Below are positions 28,152 to 37,033 of a DNA stretch of 59,409 nt, in pieces; within the stretch, counting starts at the first letter, position 1, and each line of letters begins with the position of its first letter. The position numbers were made by a program, and so were the translations under genes. Under the pieces are notes generated by a model. That model saw only the letters and a program-made list of their open reading frames with translations. It did no database searches and was not told where the DNA came from. This stretch comes from an uncultured Gammaproteobacteria bacterium (GTDB lineage: Bacteria; Pseudomonadota; Gammaproteobacteria; CAISUE01), in contig CAISUE010000018.1 of NCBI GenBank assembly GCA_903888615.1, positions 1 through 59,409 of the forward strand, in the 5' to 3' direction.

Positions 28152-29054
28152 GTGTTCAAGACCATTAAAAAAGGGTTTTTGGGTTTCAGTTTGTTAAGTC
28201 TTTCGTTAACGCTTCAAGCGTTAACGCCATTGACGATCATGCTCGATTGGTTACCGAATCCAGATCAAGCGCCATTGTTTATAGCGCAGGATACCGGCAT
28301 CTTTGCTAAACATGGTTTAAAGGTGAGTTTGATGAATCCTTCCGATGCCAGTGACCCTTTAAAAATGGTTGCTGTTGGCAAAGTCGATATTGGCTTAAGT
28401 TACCAACCCAGTTACTTATTGATGCAAGCGCGTGGTTTGCCAGTGCGTTGGATCGGGACTTTAATCGATCAACCCTTGGCGTGCATTATTGCCGATAAAT
28501 CACAAGGTATTCAGCAATTGTCTGATTTACATCACAAAACGATCGGCTACAGCAGTGGGGCAGTGGATAGCTTGATGTTAAAAGCGATGTTGACTTATCA
28601 TCATTTGCCACTGGATTCGGTGCAATTATTCAATGTTCATTATAATTTGACCCCTGCTTTGTTAGCGCATCGAGTCGCAGCGATCAGTGGCGCTATGCGC
28701 AATGTTGAATTAGTTGAATTGCAACAACAGCATTTTCCTGTCAGCGTGTTTTATCCTGAACAAAATGGAGTGCCACCCTATGCGGAATTGATTTTTGTGG
28801 CAAAAAACACGCTTGCACCAACACCCGCTGTACACGCGTTTATGGTTTCGATCCAAGAAGCGATTATTGAGCTTAAAGCTCACCCCGATGCCAGTTGGCA
28901 AGTGATTATCAATCACCATCCTGAATTAAATACTCTGACCAATCGGCGCATTTATCAGGTCACGGTGCCTTATTTTAGCAATCGACCGGCGTATTTCGAC
29001 CGCGCACAAAATGCGCGATTAGCAAAATTTCTAAACATCAACAAGGTGAATTAA
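28152..29054 (+). CDS. ThiY/NMT1-like ABC transporter substrate-binding protein
   Basis: This 300-residue periplasmic protein of the NMT1/THI5-like family probably binds a thiamine-precursor pyrimidine or related small molecule for ABC uptake. A signal peptide (to LQA, about residue 23) is followed by LTIMLDWLPNPDQAPLFIAQDTGIFAKHGL, the family signature, and GKVDIGLSYQPS. The start codon is GTG with GAGG six bases upstream. No permease or ATPase gene is adjacent, so partners must be elsewhere. Confidence 0.8.
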   Translation: MFKTIKKGFLGFSLLSLSLTLQALTPLTIMLDWLPNPDQAPLFIAQDTGIFAKHGLKVSLMNPSDASDPLKMVAVGKVDIGLSYQPSYLLMQARGLPVRWIGTLIDQPLACIIADKSQGIQQLSDLHHKTIGYSSGAVDSLMLKAMLTYHHLPLDSVQLFNVHYNLTPALLAHRVAAISGAMRNVELVELQQQHFPVSVFYPEQNGVPPYAELIFVAKNTLAPTPAVHAFMVSIQEAIIELKAHPDASWQVIINHHPELNTLTNRRIYQVTVPYFSNRPAYFDRAQNARLAKFLNINKVN

Positions 29055-29128
29055 ATTTAGCCTAATTTTTTGGGTGGGTATTTGGCAATGCTATCTTTCT
29101 CAAATGATCATTATTCGGAGAAAGTACG

Positions 29129-30007
29129 ATGCTTTACACCAACCAGGATTTATTAACTGCGATTGAGCAAGATGATTTAGCAACCGTTCAAGCGATTATC
29201 ACTGTATATCAAGCAAAGCCCAGCGATCCCACGCTATTATTTAGCGGTGGTGACAGCAGCCATTCGAATGCCTTATTATTCGCGTTAGCGCTTGCTAAAA
29301 AAGAAGTCAGTAACAGCTTAGCTATTGTCAATGCGTTATTAGCGGTGCGTGATCAACAAGGTCAAGCCGTTTTGGATTTGAATGCGGTTAGCCATGATCC
29401 GCGTCGGCCTTCCAATGAGCGTTTAACGGTATTTTTTTATGTCTTGCAAAGCGATGTACCAGCAAAATTAAGATATGAATTATTAAATACATTACTCAAT
29501 ACTAAGGGTCGTACAGATTCATTAAATCCAGCGCTCAGTGCTGGATTGGTTTCTGCTTTACATCAAACGGTGTATTTAGAAGATGTAGCTTGTTTTAACC
29601 TATTGTCTAACTATGGGTATGGTAAGAAAAAATCAGATGGCACCCCGGTGTTTGATCTTAATCGCTTGTTCGCCTATAGTAAAAAAACGCTATTGGATTC
29701 AGCAATTGAAATAAGTGGTAAATCATCAATGATAAGTCAGGCTATTCGACAAGCCGGTGGTTTTACTTGTCAGGAATTACGCGATCAACAAGAAAGGTAT
29801 GTTAGGGGGCAATTGAGGGGTGTGCTTTTAACGACTATTGCAACGGTGATGATTCCTGAAATAGTTTCAAATAGAAAAGAACGAGTAACACCTTGTTCAG
29901 CGGTTGTGGCAGCTGGCAGTTTAGCAGCCTTAGCGCTGCCTGAAAAAGCAGGGGAACTGGCTAATTATGCATCCGGATGTAATCCAAGTTGTTTGACGCC
30001 ACAGTAA
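29129..30007 (+). CDS. Ankyrin-like protein, possible effector
   Basis: A 292-residue protein starting MLYTNQDLLTAIEQDDLATVQAII, which resembles the first helices of an ankyrin repeat. Further degenerate helix pairs (SALHQTVYLEDVACFNLLSNYG) follow up to about residue 210. The C-terminal 70 residues contain two hydrophobic stretches. An AGAAAG-type site precedes the ATG. Ankyrin-like proteins are frequent among type IV effectors in Legionellales, but secretion cannot be judged here. The 3' end overlaps the convergent MFS gene by 43 bases. Confidence 0.6.
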   Translation: MLYTNQDLLTAIEQDDLATVQAIITVYQAKPSDPTLLFSGGDSSHSNALLFALALAKKEVSNSLAIVNALLAVRDQQGQAVLDLNAVSHDPRRPSNERLTVFFYVLQSDVPAKLRYELLNTLLNTKGRTDSLNPALSAGLVSALHQTVYLEDVACFNLLSNYGYGKKKSDGTPVFDLNRLFAYSKKTLLDSAIEISGKSSMISQAIRQAGGFTCQELRDQQERYVRGQLRGVLLTTIATVMIPEIVSNRKERVTPCSAVVAAGSLAALALPEKAGELANYASGCNPSCLTPQ

Positions 30008-31161
30008 CTCATGGCGAGCAAACCGAATAAAAAAGCTCCTGTGGCGATTAACAAACAATAAAAATAAGCGTTAGGATAAGGCAATAGGTATGCCATCAGG
30101 TAAGCTGCAACCGCTTGGCTGATGGCACAATACAAGGCACTACGCCCCCAAAAAAGCGGATGTTGCTCGGGGGGTAATTCAAAAATTCTTGCTGACAGCA
30201 AGCTGGGAATGGCAGGCAATAGCATCCCCATCAAAAAAGTTGTGGCGAGGCATAGCGTCAATCTGGGTGTAAATAGGGTAATGATGAGTGTCAGGGTAGC
30301 TAACATAAAGCACAGCACCAAGCTTTTATACGTGCCGATTTTATCAGCCACTAAGCCGACGCTTATGGGGCCAAGGGTGGCGCCAAAACCAAACAAAGCC
30401 CAAAATAAACCGCTTAGCACCAGACTGGCATGATAAGTGCTGTGCAGATACGTTACTAAAAATAAGGTATGTGGCACCATCCCGATGCCGTATAAAAGAT
30501 AGGCGATTGACATGAGCCACAAAATAGTTTTGCTTTTTTGTAAAATAACGCTTGGTACCGAGGTGACGTGATGGGCAATGGTGTTAGCGTGCATTGTTTT
30601 GAATCTCGGCCATGCGAATAGACTTAAAATAAACGCTATCCCTGCAGCAATTAACCAAGAATACGCGACTGGTTGTTTAGCCAAAAGTGGAAAAATAAGG
30701 CCAGAGGCGATAATGCCTAACCCGATTCCTGTGAAAAGAATACCTGCTGCTCGACCTTTATAATCCGTGGGCACCTGGGTTAAGGTGGCAGCTGGGGTCA
30801 ACACAATCAACATAGCTCCCGCTATACCTGCTGTAAAACGCCACAAGACTAACCAAGCAAAGCCACCGTTGATGGCGCAAAAACTCAAACTTAAGACAGC
30901 TAAGACTAGCGCCGTTTTGATTAACGTTAAGAGAGAATAATAAGGCAACATTTTATTAAGCAACGCGACTGCCAGTAAATAACCCAGCAAATTACTGGCG
31001 GCTAAATAACCTGCTGCTGCTGGATTGAGCCAATGTTGTTGAATCAATGCTGGCATGATGGCGGTATAAGCAAAGCGGCATAAACCAATGCCGATGAATA
31101 AAGCGCATAAACCGGCGCAAGCATCATACCAAAAAGAACGATTATTCGCGTTTGAAATAAT
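29965..31161 (-). CDS. YbfB/YjiJ-like MFS transporter, apparently starting at AUU
   Basis: A 12-helix major facilitator permease. The first in-frame ATG (31056) would remove helix 1. The frame stays open upstream and encodes LFIGIGLCRFAYTAIMPALI, which is the conserved helix-1 region of YbfB/YjiJ-type permeases (GIGRFAYT). Upstream of that region there is no ATG, GTG or TTG before an in-frame TAG. An ATT at 31161-31159 sits five bases after AGGGAG and would give 398 residues, the usual family length. The substrate is unknown. If AUU is not used, the gene is a pseudogene or makes a truncated protein. Confidence 0.75.
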   Translation of the reverse strand: MISNANNRSFWYDACAGLCALFIGIGLCRFAYTAIMPALIQQHWLNPAAAGYLAASNLLGYLLAVALLNKMLPYYSLLTLIKTALVLAVLSLSFCAINGGFAWLVLWRFTAGIAGAMLIVLTPAATLTQVPTDYKGRAAGILFTGIGLGIIASGLIFPLLAKQPVAYSWLIAAGIAFILSLFAWPRFKTMHANTIAHHVTSVPSVILQKSKTILWLMSIAYLLYGIGMVPHTLFLVTYLHSTYHASLVLSGLFWALFGFGATLGPISVGLVADKIGTYKSLVLCFMLATLTLIITLFTPRLTLCLATTFLMGMLLPAIPSLLSARIFELPPEQHPLFWGRSALYCAISQAVAAYLMAYLLPYPNAYFYCLLIATGAFLFGLLAMSYCGVKQLGLHPDA

Positions 31162-31213
31162 GTAAACTCCCTAGAATGTATGCGGTCAACATGCGCTGCG
31201 CGAAAAATCACGG

Positions 31214-32185
31214 TTAGTTAAAAAAAAATCGCACCAAGGTTTCGAAATGTTCCAGCTTTTCACAGTTATTCATTTGGGCACAGAATTCAAGCCGAGCAGG
31301 GATGCGGCGGCTATAATACTTAGCTATTTTTCGCGCTTGTAAAAGGGCAAATTTTTCACTGCCTAACAAGGCACTTAATTCGCTGACATGTTCCATAAAC
31401 ATCGAGCCAATCGCATATTGGCTGGGGGTATGAAATGTTTCAGCAGCCAATAACGCTTTTAATTGACCGATTAACCACGGTTGACCTACGCCAGCGCGAC
31501 CGATCATTACCCCCGCACACCCAGTGGCTAACATCGTTTGTAAAGAAGCGACATCAGCAATGTCACCATTACCAATTACCGGCAAGTTCAGATGCTCTAC
31601 AAAGAAGCGGATATCTTCATAATGGCAGGTGGTTTCATAATGTTCAGTCCAATGACGGCCATGCACAATGAGATAATCTAGCCCAGAAGCATTAATAGCT
31701 TTGATGAGTTCATCATGAAAGCGATCAGGGCCAAAACCTTGCACACGAATTTTAATCGATACAGGCACGTGGGTATTATCTTTCATCGCACGTATTAATT
31801 GATACAAATTATCCGGTTGCAGCAATAAACTTGAGCCAGCGCCTTTTTTGCGAATTTTATTGACTGGGCAACCGCAATTTAAATCGATTAAATCTGCGCC
31901 TAATTGGGTACTAATACGCGTTGCTTGACCAAGTTCACGAGAATCGGCGCCTGATAATTGAAAACAGACCGGACCTTCATCAAGTGCTTTGGTGGTAAAG
32001 CGTTTTTGGGTAGCGAGTGGATGATGAAGGAGTGTCTTACACGAAATCATTTCGGTACACGAAAACGCTGGTTTGCTGTGTTGCCACGTTAAGCGTCTAA
32101 AGGGTGCGCAACTGATGCCAGCTAAGGGGCCTTGAATGAGATTATTGTCAAACGTTAAATTGCCGAGCGTTAAGGGTGTGGTCAT
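31214..32185 (-). CDS. tRNA-dihydrouridine synthase family protein
   Basis: Dus enzymes reduce uridines in tRNA loops with FMN and NADPH. The 323-residue TIM-barrel protein has PLAGISCAPFRRL at the start, CFQLSGADSRELGQA, the catalytic-Cys motif DLNCGCPVNKIRKKGAGSSL (about residues 100-119), VSIKIRVQGF, HGRHWTEHY, PVIGNGDIAD and GVMIGRAGVGQPWL (FMN-phosphate site). The catalytic segment differs from the usual NMGCP (DusB) and NFGCP (DusC), so the subfamily is left open. Confidence 0.88.
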   Translation of the reverse strand: MTTPLTLGNLTFDNNLIQGPLAGISCAPFRRLTWQHSKPAFSCTEMISCKTLLHHPLATQKRFTTKALDEGPVCFQLSGADSRELGQATRISTQLGADLIDLNCGCPVNKIRKKGAGSSLLLQPDNLYQLIRAMKDNTHVPVSIKIRVQGFGPDRFHDELIKAINASGLDYLIVHGRHWTEHYETTCHYEDIRFFVEHLNLPVIGNGDIADVASLQTMLATGCAGVMIGRAGVGQPWLIGQLKALLAAETFHTPSQYAIGSMFMEHVSELSALLGSEKFALLQARKIAKYYSRRIPARLEFCAQMNNCEKLEHFETLVRFFFN

Positions 32186-32193
32186 AAGAACGA

Positions 32194-32289
32194 TTAAGCC
32201 GCATCTTGGTGTTCGGTTAAGTGAATATCCACCGAAAGTTGATATTTATCAAGTTCATCTTGAATGGCTAAGCGAATAAATTGCAATGG
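32194..32289 (-). pseudogene. C-terminal gene remnant cut by a MITE-like element
   Basis: On the minus strand an open frame without a start encodes about 31 residues ending FIRLAIQDELDKYQLSVDI and a few more, then TAA at 32194-32196. Codon use and composition look coding. It is open only to a TAG that lies at the edge of the 194-bp inverted-repeat element at 32296-32489. This suggests that a gene here was interrupted. The protein family is not recognisable from the remnant. Confidence 0.3.
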
Positions 32290-32293
32290 AGAC

Positions 32294-32491
32294 TACCAGG
32301 GTCACTTTATTAAAAAATACATAGCATGCAAGAAAAAGCCCCCAAGATTGCTATCGCTCAACCTCAGGCTAAATTCTATCAGGCTTTCAGCCTTACTAAC
32401 GGTATGAATGCCTCAACTTCATGCTTTACAATTTCTTAAAGCGATAATATCTCACTTTCAGCTTTGCAATTTTAATGAGGTGGCCCTGGTA
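32294..32491. mobile_element. MITE-like element with TA target duplication
   Basis: A 194-bp segment (32296-32489) is bounded by imperfect inverted repeats: CCAGGGTCACTTTATTAAAA on the left and, read inward on the other strand, CCAGGGCCACCTCATTAAAA on the right (17 of 20 identical). Each end is flanked by TA, as expected for a mariner/IS630-type insertion. The interior has no coding frame. It separates the remnant at 32194-32289 from the srkA leader. No second copy is visible in the window. Confidence 0.6.
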
Positions 32492-32606
32492 AATTTTGTT
32501 AATTGATTTTGTGCTTGTTTTGAAAGCGAGACTTTAAACATATTCATGGTAGTTACCCATGACGGTTCACTTTTTAAGGGTACCTTATATTAGTTCAAAC
32601 TTCAAG

Positions 32607-32648
32607 AGACTTCCCCTGTATGATAGATCATCTTAACAGGGGAAGTCT
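32607..32648 (+). promoter_or_regulatory. Hairpin sequestering the srkA ribosome binding site
   Basis: AGACTTCCCCTGT at 32607-32619 is a perfect complement of ACAGGGGAAGTCT at 32636-32648. The right arm contains the AGGGGA ribosome binding site of the gene starting at 32651. The 16-base loop has its own small palindrome (ATGAT-AG-ATCAT). If transcribed, this 13-bp stem should hide the Shine-Dalgarno sequence, so translation would need opening by a factor, small RNA, ribosome or temperature. Confidence 0.6.
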
Positions 32649-32650
32649 TT

Positions 32651-33640
32651 ATGAGTCACGAAGCCAGTATCCCTTATGCTTTATTGACGCCGGATGTTAT
32701 TTTAGATGCCATCGAAAGTCGCGGTTTTGTTTGCTCTGGCAGTTTTTTGGCTTTAAATAGTTATGAAAATCGGGTGTATCAAATCGGCTTAGAAGAAGCT
32801 GAGCCGATGATCGCTAAATTTTATCGGCCTGCGCGATGGACGGAGGCAACGATTCTTGAAGAACACCAATTTGCCCATGAATTAGCAGCTTTAGAAATTC
32901 CTGTGGTGGCGCCGTGGCGTGATCAAAGCGGACAAAGTTTGTTTATGCATCACGATTTTCGCTTTGCCCTCTTTAAACGCCAAGGTGGCAGAGCGCTTGA
33001 ACTCGATAGTCTCGAGCACTTGGCGTGGATGGGGCGCTTCATTGGCCGCTTACATGCGGTGGGCGCGGTCAAAGATTTTCAACATCGCCCCACTTTAAAT
33101 GTGGATACCTATGGTCATAAGGCACTGGCTTTGTTAAAAGCCAGTGAATTGATTCCAGCACACCTTAGAGCCGGTTATTTTGCGACAGCCAATGCCTTGT
33201 TGAAAAAAATACAGCAGTGTTTTGCGCAAGTAACCCCATTGCAAGTTATCCGTTTGCATGGTGATACCCATGCTGGCAATGTCTTGTGGCGTGACACAGG
33301 CCCGCATATGGTCGATTTGGATGATTGCCTGATGGGACCTGCCATTCAAGATATGTGGATGTTATTGTCGGGCGATGATGAACAAATGACTATTCAGTTA
33401 AATGCAATTTTAAAAGGTTATCGTGAATTTCACGATTTTAATCGCTGTGAATTAAACTTGATCGAAGCATTGCGGTCGTTGCGAATGTTGCATTATTCCG
33501 CATGGTTAGCGAAGCGTTGGGATGATCCTGCGTTTCCTTTAAGTTTTCCATGGTTTAATACCACCGTTTACTGGCAAGAGCAATGGGTGAATTTACAAGA
33601 ACAATGCGTGTTATTAGATCAGGTGTTAAGTCAGTATTAA
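32651..33640 (+). CDS. srkA: Stress response kinase A (YihE/SrkA family)
   Basis: SrkA is an aminoglycoside-phosphotransferase-fold Ser/Thr kinase that protects cells under stress. The 329-residue protein starts YALLTPDVILDAIESRGF and shows NSYENRVYQIGLE and FYRPARWTEATILEEHQFA (ATP-site lysine region). The catalytic loop is RLHGDTHAGNVLW, followed by MVDLDDCLMGPAIQDMWMLL (metal-binding Asp). All are hallmarks of the YihE family. No dsbA follows, unlike in enterobacteria. The 5' end is preceded by a hairpin that covers the ribosome binding site. Confidence 0.92.
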   Translation: MSHEASIPYALLTPDVILDAIESRGFVCSGSFLALNSYENRVYQIGLEEAEPMIAKFYRPARWTEATILEEHQFAHELAALEIPVVAPWRDQSGQSLFMHHDFRFALFKRQGGRALELDSLEHLAWMGRFIGRLHAVGAVKDFQHRPTLNVDTYGHKALALLKASELIPAHLRAGYFATANALLKKIQQCFAQVTPLQVIRLHGDTHAGNVLWRDTGPHMVDLDDCLMGPAIQDMWMLLSGDDEQMTIQLNAILKGYREFHDFNRCELNLIEALRSLRMLHYSAWLAKRWDDPAFPLSFPWFNTTVYWQEQWVNLQEQCVLLDQVLSQY

Positions 33641-34446
33641 GTTTTCTTTCTAAATTTTCGGGTATAGCGCCACGTCGAGCGAATATGGGTTAATAGCAGC
33701 GGGATAGAATGCGCTGATGCCCGTTGCCATTCATGGTGGCATTTGACCGTGGGGACATAAACCATTGTTGCAATGGCTTTTAATCGTCGGCCAATATCAG
33801 CGTCTTCGCAGTATAAGAAATAGCCTTCATCAAAGCCATGTAACGCTTTTAGCGTTTCCATACGAAAAAACATCCAGCAACCGGTCGGAAAACTGTAGTC
33901 ACTAATCACATGGTCATAATCCAAGTGTTGATTTTCAAAGCGTGCTAAGCGACGATCAGCCCAGCGATTTTTTAAACAGTGCGGTAATCGACGCAATGCG
34001 GCTATTAAAAAACTAGGCTCTTGTTTGCACAGGTAACAACGGTGATTATCCATATCATAGACATCGGGGCTTAATAAACCCACGTCTGGATGCGTTTCTA
34101 AATAAGCATAGGCATTGTTGAGTGCTTGTTCATCGATATAAATATCGGCATTGGAAACAATATGGTAAGTAGCTTGAGAATGCATAATCGCTAAATTGTG
34201 TCCATAGCCATAACCGCCATTTTTGGGAGCAGCGATATAGGTGATCGGGTAAGGAGCATTTTGATCAGCGAGTAAATGGCGTTTGATCACATCTCCATCG
34301 ATGTGGTGCGAATTATTCACTAACAGTAATTCAACCGTTACCTCACAGGGAAGCTTCGAAAAAGCTTTATAATAGTGGCTCAAGCAAGCTGTTAAGATCC
34401 GAAGGTCGGTTTTATATAAAACGATAGAGATGGAAAGACTGCTCAT
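33637..34446 (-). CDS. Family 2 glycosyltransferase, rhamnosyltransferase-like
   Basis: A 269-residue GT-A-fold glycosyltransferase, probably acting at the cytoplasmic face of the membrane in O-antigen or surface-glycan assembly. The start (SISIVLYKTD) and VSNADIYID (the metal-binding DxD-like site near residue 102) are GT2 features. DYSFPTGCWMFFRMETL and GFDEGYFLYCEDADIGRRL (acceptor/base region) are typical of WbbL-like rhamnosyltransferases. The rhamnose donor could come from rfbABCD. It overlaps the end of srkA by four bases, convergently. Confidence 0.82.
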   Translation of the reverse strand: MSSLSISIVLYKTDLRILTACLSHYYKAFSKLPCEVTVELLLVNNSHHIDGDVIKRHLLADQNAPYPITYIAAPKNGGYGYGHNLAIMHSQATYHIVSNADIYIDEQALNNAYAYLETHPDVGLLSPDVYDMDNHRCYLCKQEPSFLIAALRRLPHCLKNRWADRRLARFENQHLDYDHVISDYSFPTGCWMFFRMETLKALHGFDEGYFLYCEDADIGRRLKAIATMVYVPTVKCHHEWQRASAHSIPLLLTHIRSTWRYTRKFRKKT

Positions 34447-34521
34447 GATAGCTTTCTGACGATAGTAAATGGCTATTGTAGCGAAATTTAACCCAAAATA
34501 CTGGTATGGATGAGAGTTGTG

Positions 34522-34962
34522 ATGGCAAAATATTTATGGTACTTAGCGAACAGTTATGTTGCTACCTTAGCGTTATTGCATATCGTACTGCGGTTAACCG
34601 TGTACCCTTATTGTGTGAATACCCTGGCAAATTTGTCATTAATGCCCTGGGATGAAAGTAGCGTGCAAAAAGACAAGTTATTGAGCATTATTGTCTATGT
34701 GGCTATCTGTCTGCTGACACCTTTGATGGCTTTGCTGCTAGTGCATTGGCAAAAACGCTTGCAACCAGCATTGCTAAAGGTGCCTTATTCCCGGTTGGCA
34801 TTGTTAACCGTGTGGAGTGTGGGGTGTTTAGGGTTGAGTCAATACGGTGCTAAAAATAATCTATCGAGTTTAGGGTTCTTATTCATGACGCTGTTGTGTT
34901 GGGGTGCAAATGGCTTTTGTGTGCGGGTGAATTACTGGAAAACTTGCATTCATGAAAAATAA
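34522..34962 (+). CDS. Small membrane protein of unknown function
   Basis: From the ATG at 34522 (GAGAG just upstream; an in-frame ATG at 34510 is possible) the protein has 146 residues and three to four hydrophobic helices (SYVATLALLHIVLRLTVYP, LLSIIVYVAICLLTPLMALLLV, LGFLFMTLLCWGANGFCV). No family is recognised. It overlaps the next gene by 11 bases, which suggests translational coupling with a large GT-C-like membrane protein and a shared role in the envelope. Confidence 0.65.
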   Translation: MAKYLWYLANSYVATLALLHIVLRLTVYPYCVNTLANLSLMPWDESSVQKDKLLSIIVYVAICLLTPLMALLLVHWQKRLQPALLKVPYSRLALLTVWSVGCLGLSQYGAKNNLSSLGFLFMTLLCWGANGFCVRVNYWKTCIHEK

Positions 34963-37015
34963 TGTGCTGTGTGGCAGTGTGTTAATGGTGTTATTTGGCA
35001 TTTTCGTATGGTTGATGGCGACTTTTTTTTGGCCCAGTCAGATTTTTATTCTCAATGATTTTACCGATATCACCTCTAGAACATTAATCCACGTGCCTGA
35101 GCAATCACTGCATCATCAAACCCTGCTTCACGCCAGTTTAGATACTATCGATTATACCAATCGTAACCGCCTTTTTGATTTGTATCGTTATAATCCGTTA
35201 ACGCGAACGATTCCCCCTTTAAGCGCACTTTCGGGTATTTTGATTATCGATGCTAGCCAAATAACCGCTTTAACGTCTCATGAATTATTAGTGTATAACC
35301 CGCGCAGTTCACAAATCCTTATTTCCGAACCCGATAATGCAGAAAAACACACAAAAATTTTGCACTTATTTTCGAATCCCCAAGATCGGCAGCATATCGA
35401 GGCTTTTTATCACCAGTGGGCAGTGCAAAAAGCATTGTATAAAAATCGGTCGTTAGCTACAGAAGAAGCACAATTCATTCATAATAATCGCTATGAAGCA
35501 TCGGCTTCGTGTTTAGTGTGGCATTATTTTCACCATCATGAAGCTATGTTTGGTCCGATCAATGCTTATCATTTAGGCAAAGCCGATAGCGATAATCATT
35601 TTTTTTACGGGTGGTTAAGCAATCTTAGTATCGCTAACCTCATGCTCGCTACCGGTGATTTTAATTTTCAACATTATTTGACAGTACTTTACAGTGTTTA
35701 TCCTATTTATTATTTTTTTTGGATCGCACTGATGTATTTTTTAACCCGTGATCTTGGCTTTAGCTTATTGGCCACAGTGCTGGGTTTAGGCTCGGTGTAT
35801 TTAATCGGTTTTGAAGAAATTCGTTTTCAGCCAGGCTTAAATCCATTGCGTCATTATTTGGATTTGCCAACCATTGCGGTATTCGCGTTATTTTTACAGG
35901 TAACCTCAAGATGGCGTTATGCTTGGTTAGCAATCGCTTTAATGGTGGCCACTATCGCTATTTTAAACAATGTCGAATTTGGTTTGAGTTTGGTAGCAGC
36001 GTTAATAGGTGCGCTTACGGTGTATTATTATGCTCAAGCCCACAAGCCGAAGGTATTATGGGTATTTATTGCCCTTGCCTTGATCCTAACCAGTGTGGCT
36101 TTAGCTATCTTGCCAAAAACCCCGTATTCGTTATTAAAATATTTCTTTTTAGGGGTAGCGGTTCCTGAAGCGAATTTCACTATCGGCATCGTGATGGGTT
36201 TGGCATGTTTTGCTGTGTATGTGTTTTTATTGTTAGATAAAAAAAATTCACTTCAATCAAAAATAGTAATTTTGTTCACGTGTTTTTATTTCCAAGCGTG
36301 TTCACTGTATTATGTGATTTATTCGGCCGCGGCACATGCCAAAGCATTATGGCCCATCGCCATTATTGGCTTGACGTTAGTGGCCAAAAACGTGTTGACT
36401 TATATTAAATCACCTGTCGAAATCAAAAACTTTTGGTTAGCGCTGTTTATTCCCAGTACCGTTTTTTATATTATCGCTCAATTAAGTTTTGTGAATATTT
36501 TATTGAGTTATGAAGAAGTGAAAAATACCCATCAACATTATTTTTGGGATTTTAAAAACGCGCAATTTTTTACCGATATGGATCCAAAGCCTTTTAAAAA
36601 TGCGGTGGCGTTAATCCATAAATACGAAAAAAACCCCAGTATTTATATGATTTCTAAATATGACAGTGTGTTGTATTGGTTATCAAACCATGCTGCAGCG
36701 CTGCCTTATGGTACGCTGGCAATCGGTATTCCCACTCGGCATGAACAAGATATTGTGGTCAATAAAATCACTCAAGCGAATTCGTGTTATTTATTTGTTG
36801 ATGCAGATATTGATTCGAGTCATTTTGGTGATGTGCGTGTTGATTATTGGCATATTCCAGGCTTTAAAAAAGCGCTGCAGTTTCGAAGTTCCGATATCAG
36901 CAGTGTGGTAATCTATTATGGCTTAGCGAATTTATTTGCTTTAGTAGAAAAAAATTATCATTTAGTCGAGCGAGGCGATTTAATCGATGTTTATCAAGCC
37001 AATCATTGTCAGTGA
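34952..37015 (+). CDS. Large polytopic membrane protein, GT-C glycosyltransferase-like
   Basis: A 687-residue protein with one helix at the N-terminus, a soluble region of about 200 residues, about nine to ten hydrophobic helices (about 245-510), and a C-terminal soluble domain of about 170 residues. This layout resembles GT-C membrane glycosyltransferases that use lipid-linked sugars, but I see no diagnostic DD/ED motif in the first loop, so the call is weak. It is coupled to the small membrane protein upstream and lies nine bases before rsmD. Confidence 0.6.
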   Translation: MKNNVLCGSVLMVLFGIFVWLMATFFWPSQIFILNDFTDITSRTLIHVPEQSLHHQTLLHASLDTIDYTNRNRLFDLYRYNPLTRTIPPLSALSGILIIDASQITALTSHELLVYNPRSSQILISEPDNAEKHTKILHLFSNPQDRQHIEAFYHQWAVQKALYKNRSLATEEAQFIHNNRYEASASCLVWHYFHHHEAMFGPINAYHLGKADSDNHFFYGWLSNLSIANLMLATGDFNFQHYLTVLYSVYPIYYFFWIALMYFLTRDLGFSLLATVLGLGSVYLIGFEEIRFQPGLNPLRHYLDLPTIAVFALFLQVTSRWRYAWLAIALMVATIAILNNVEFGLSLVAALIGALTVYYYAQAHKPKVLWVFIALALILTSVALAILPKTPYSLLKYFFLGVAVPEANFTIGIVMGLACFAVYVFLLLDKKNSLQSKIVILFTCFYFQACSLYYVIYSAAAHAKALWPIAIIGLTLVAKNVLTYIKSPVEIKNFWLALFIPSTVFYIIAQLSFVNILLSYEEVKNTHQHYFWDFKNAQFFTDMDPKPFKNAVALIHKYEKNPSIYMISKYDSVLYWLSNHAAALPYGTLAIGIPTRHEQDIVVNKITQANSCYLFVDADIDSSHFGDVRVDYWHIPGFKKALQFRSSDISSVVIYYGLANLFALVEKNYHLVERGDLIDVYQANHCQ

Positions 37016-37033
37016 AAAAACAGGATGCGTTGC

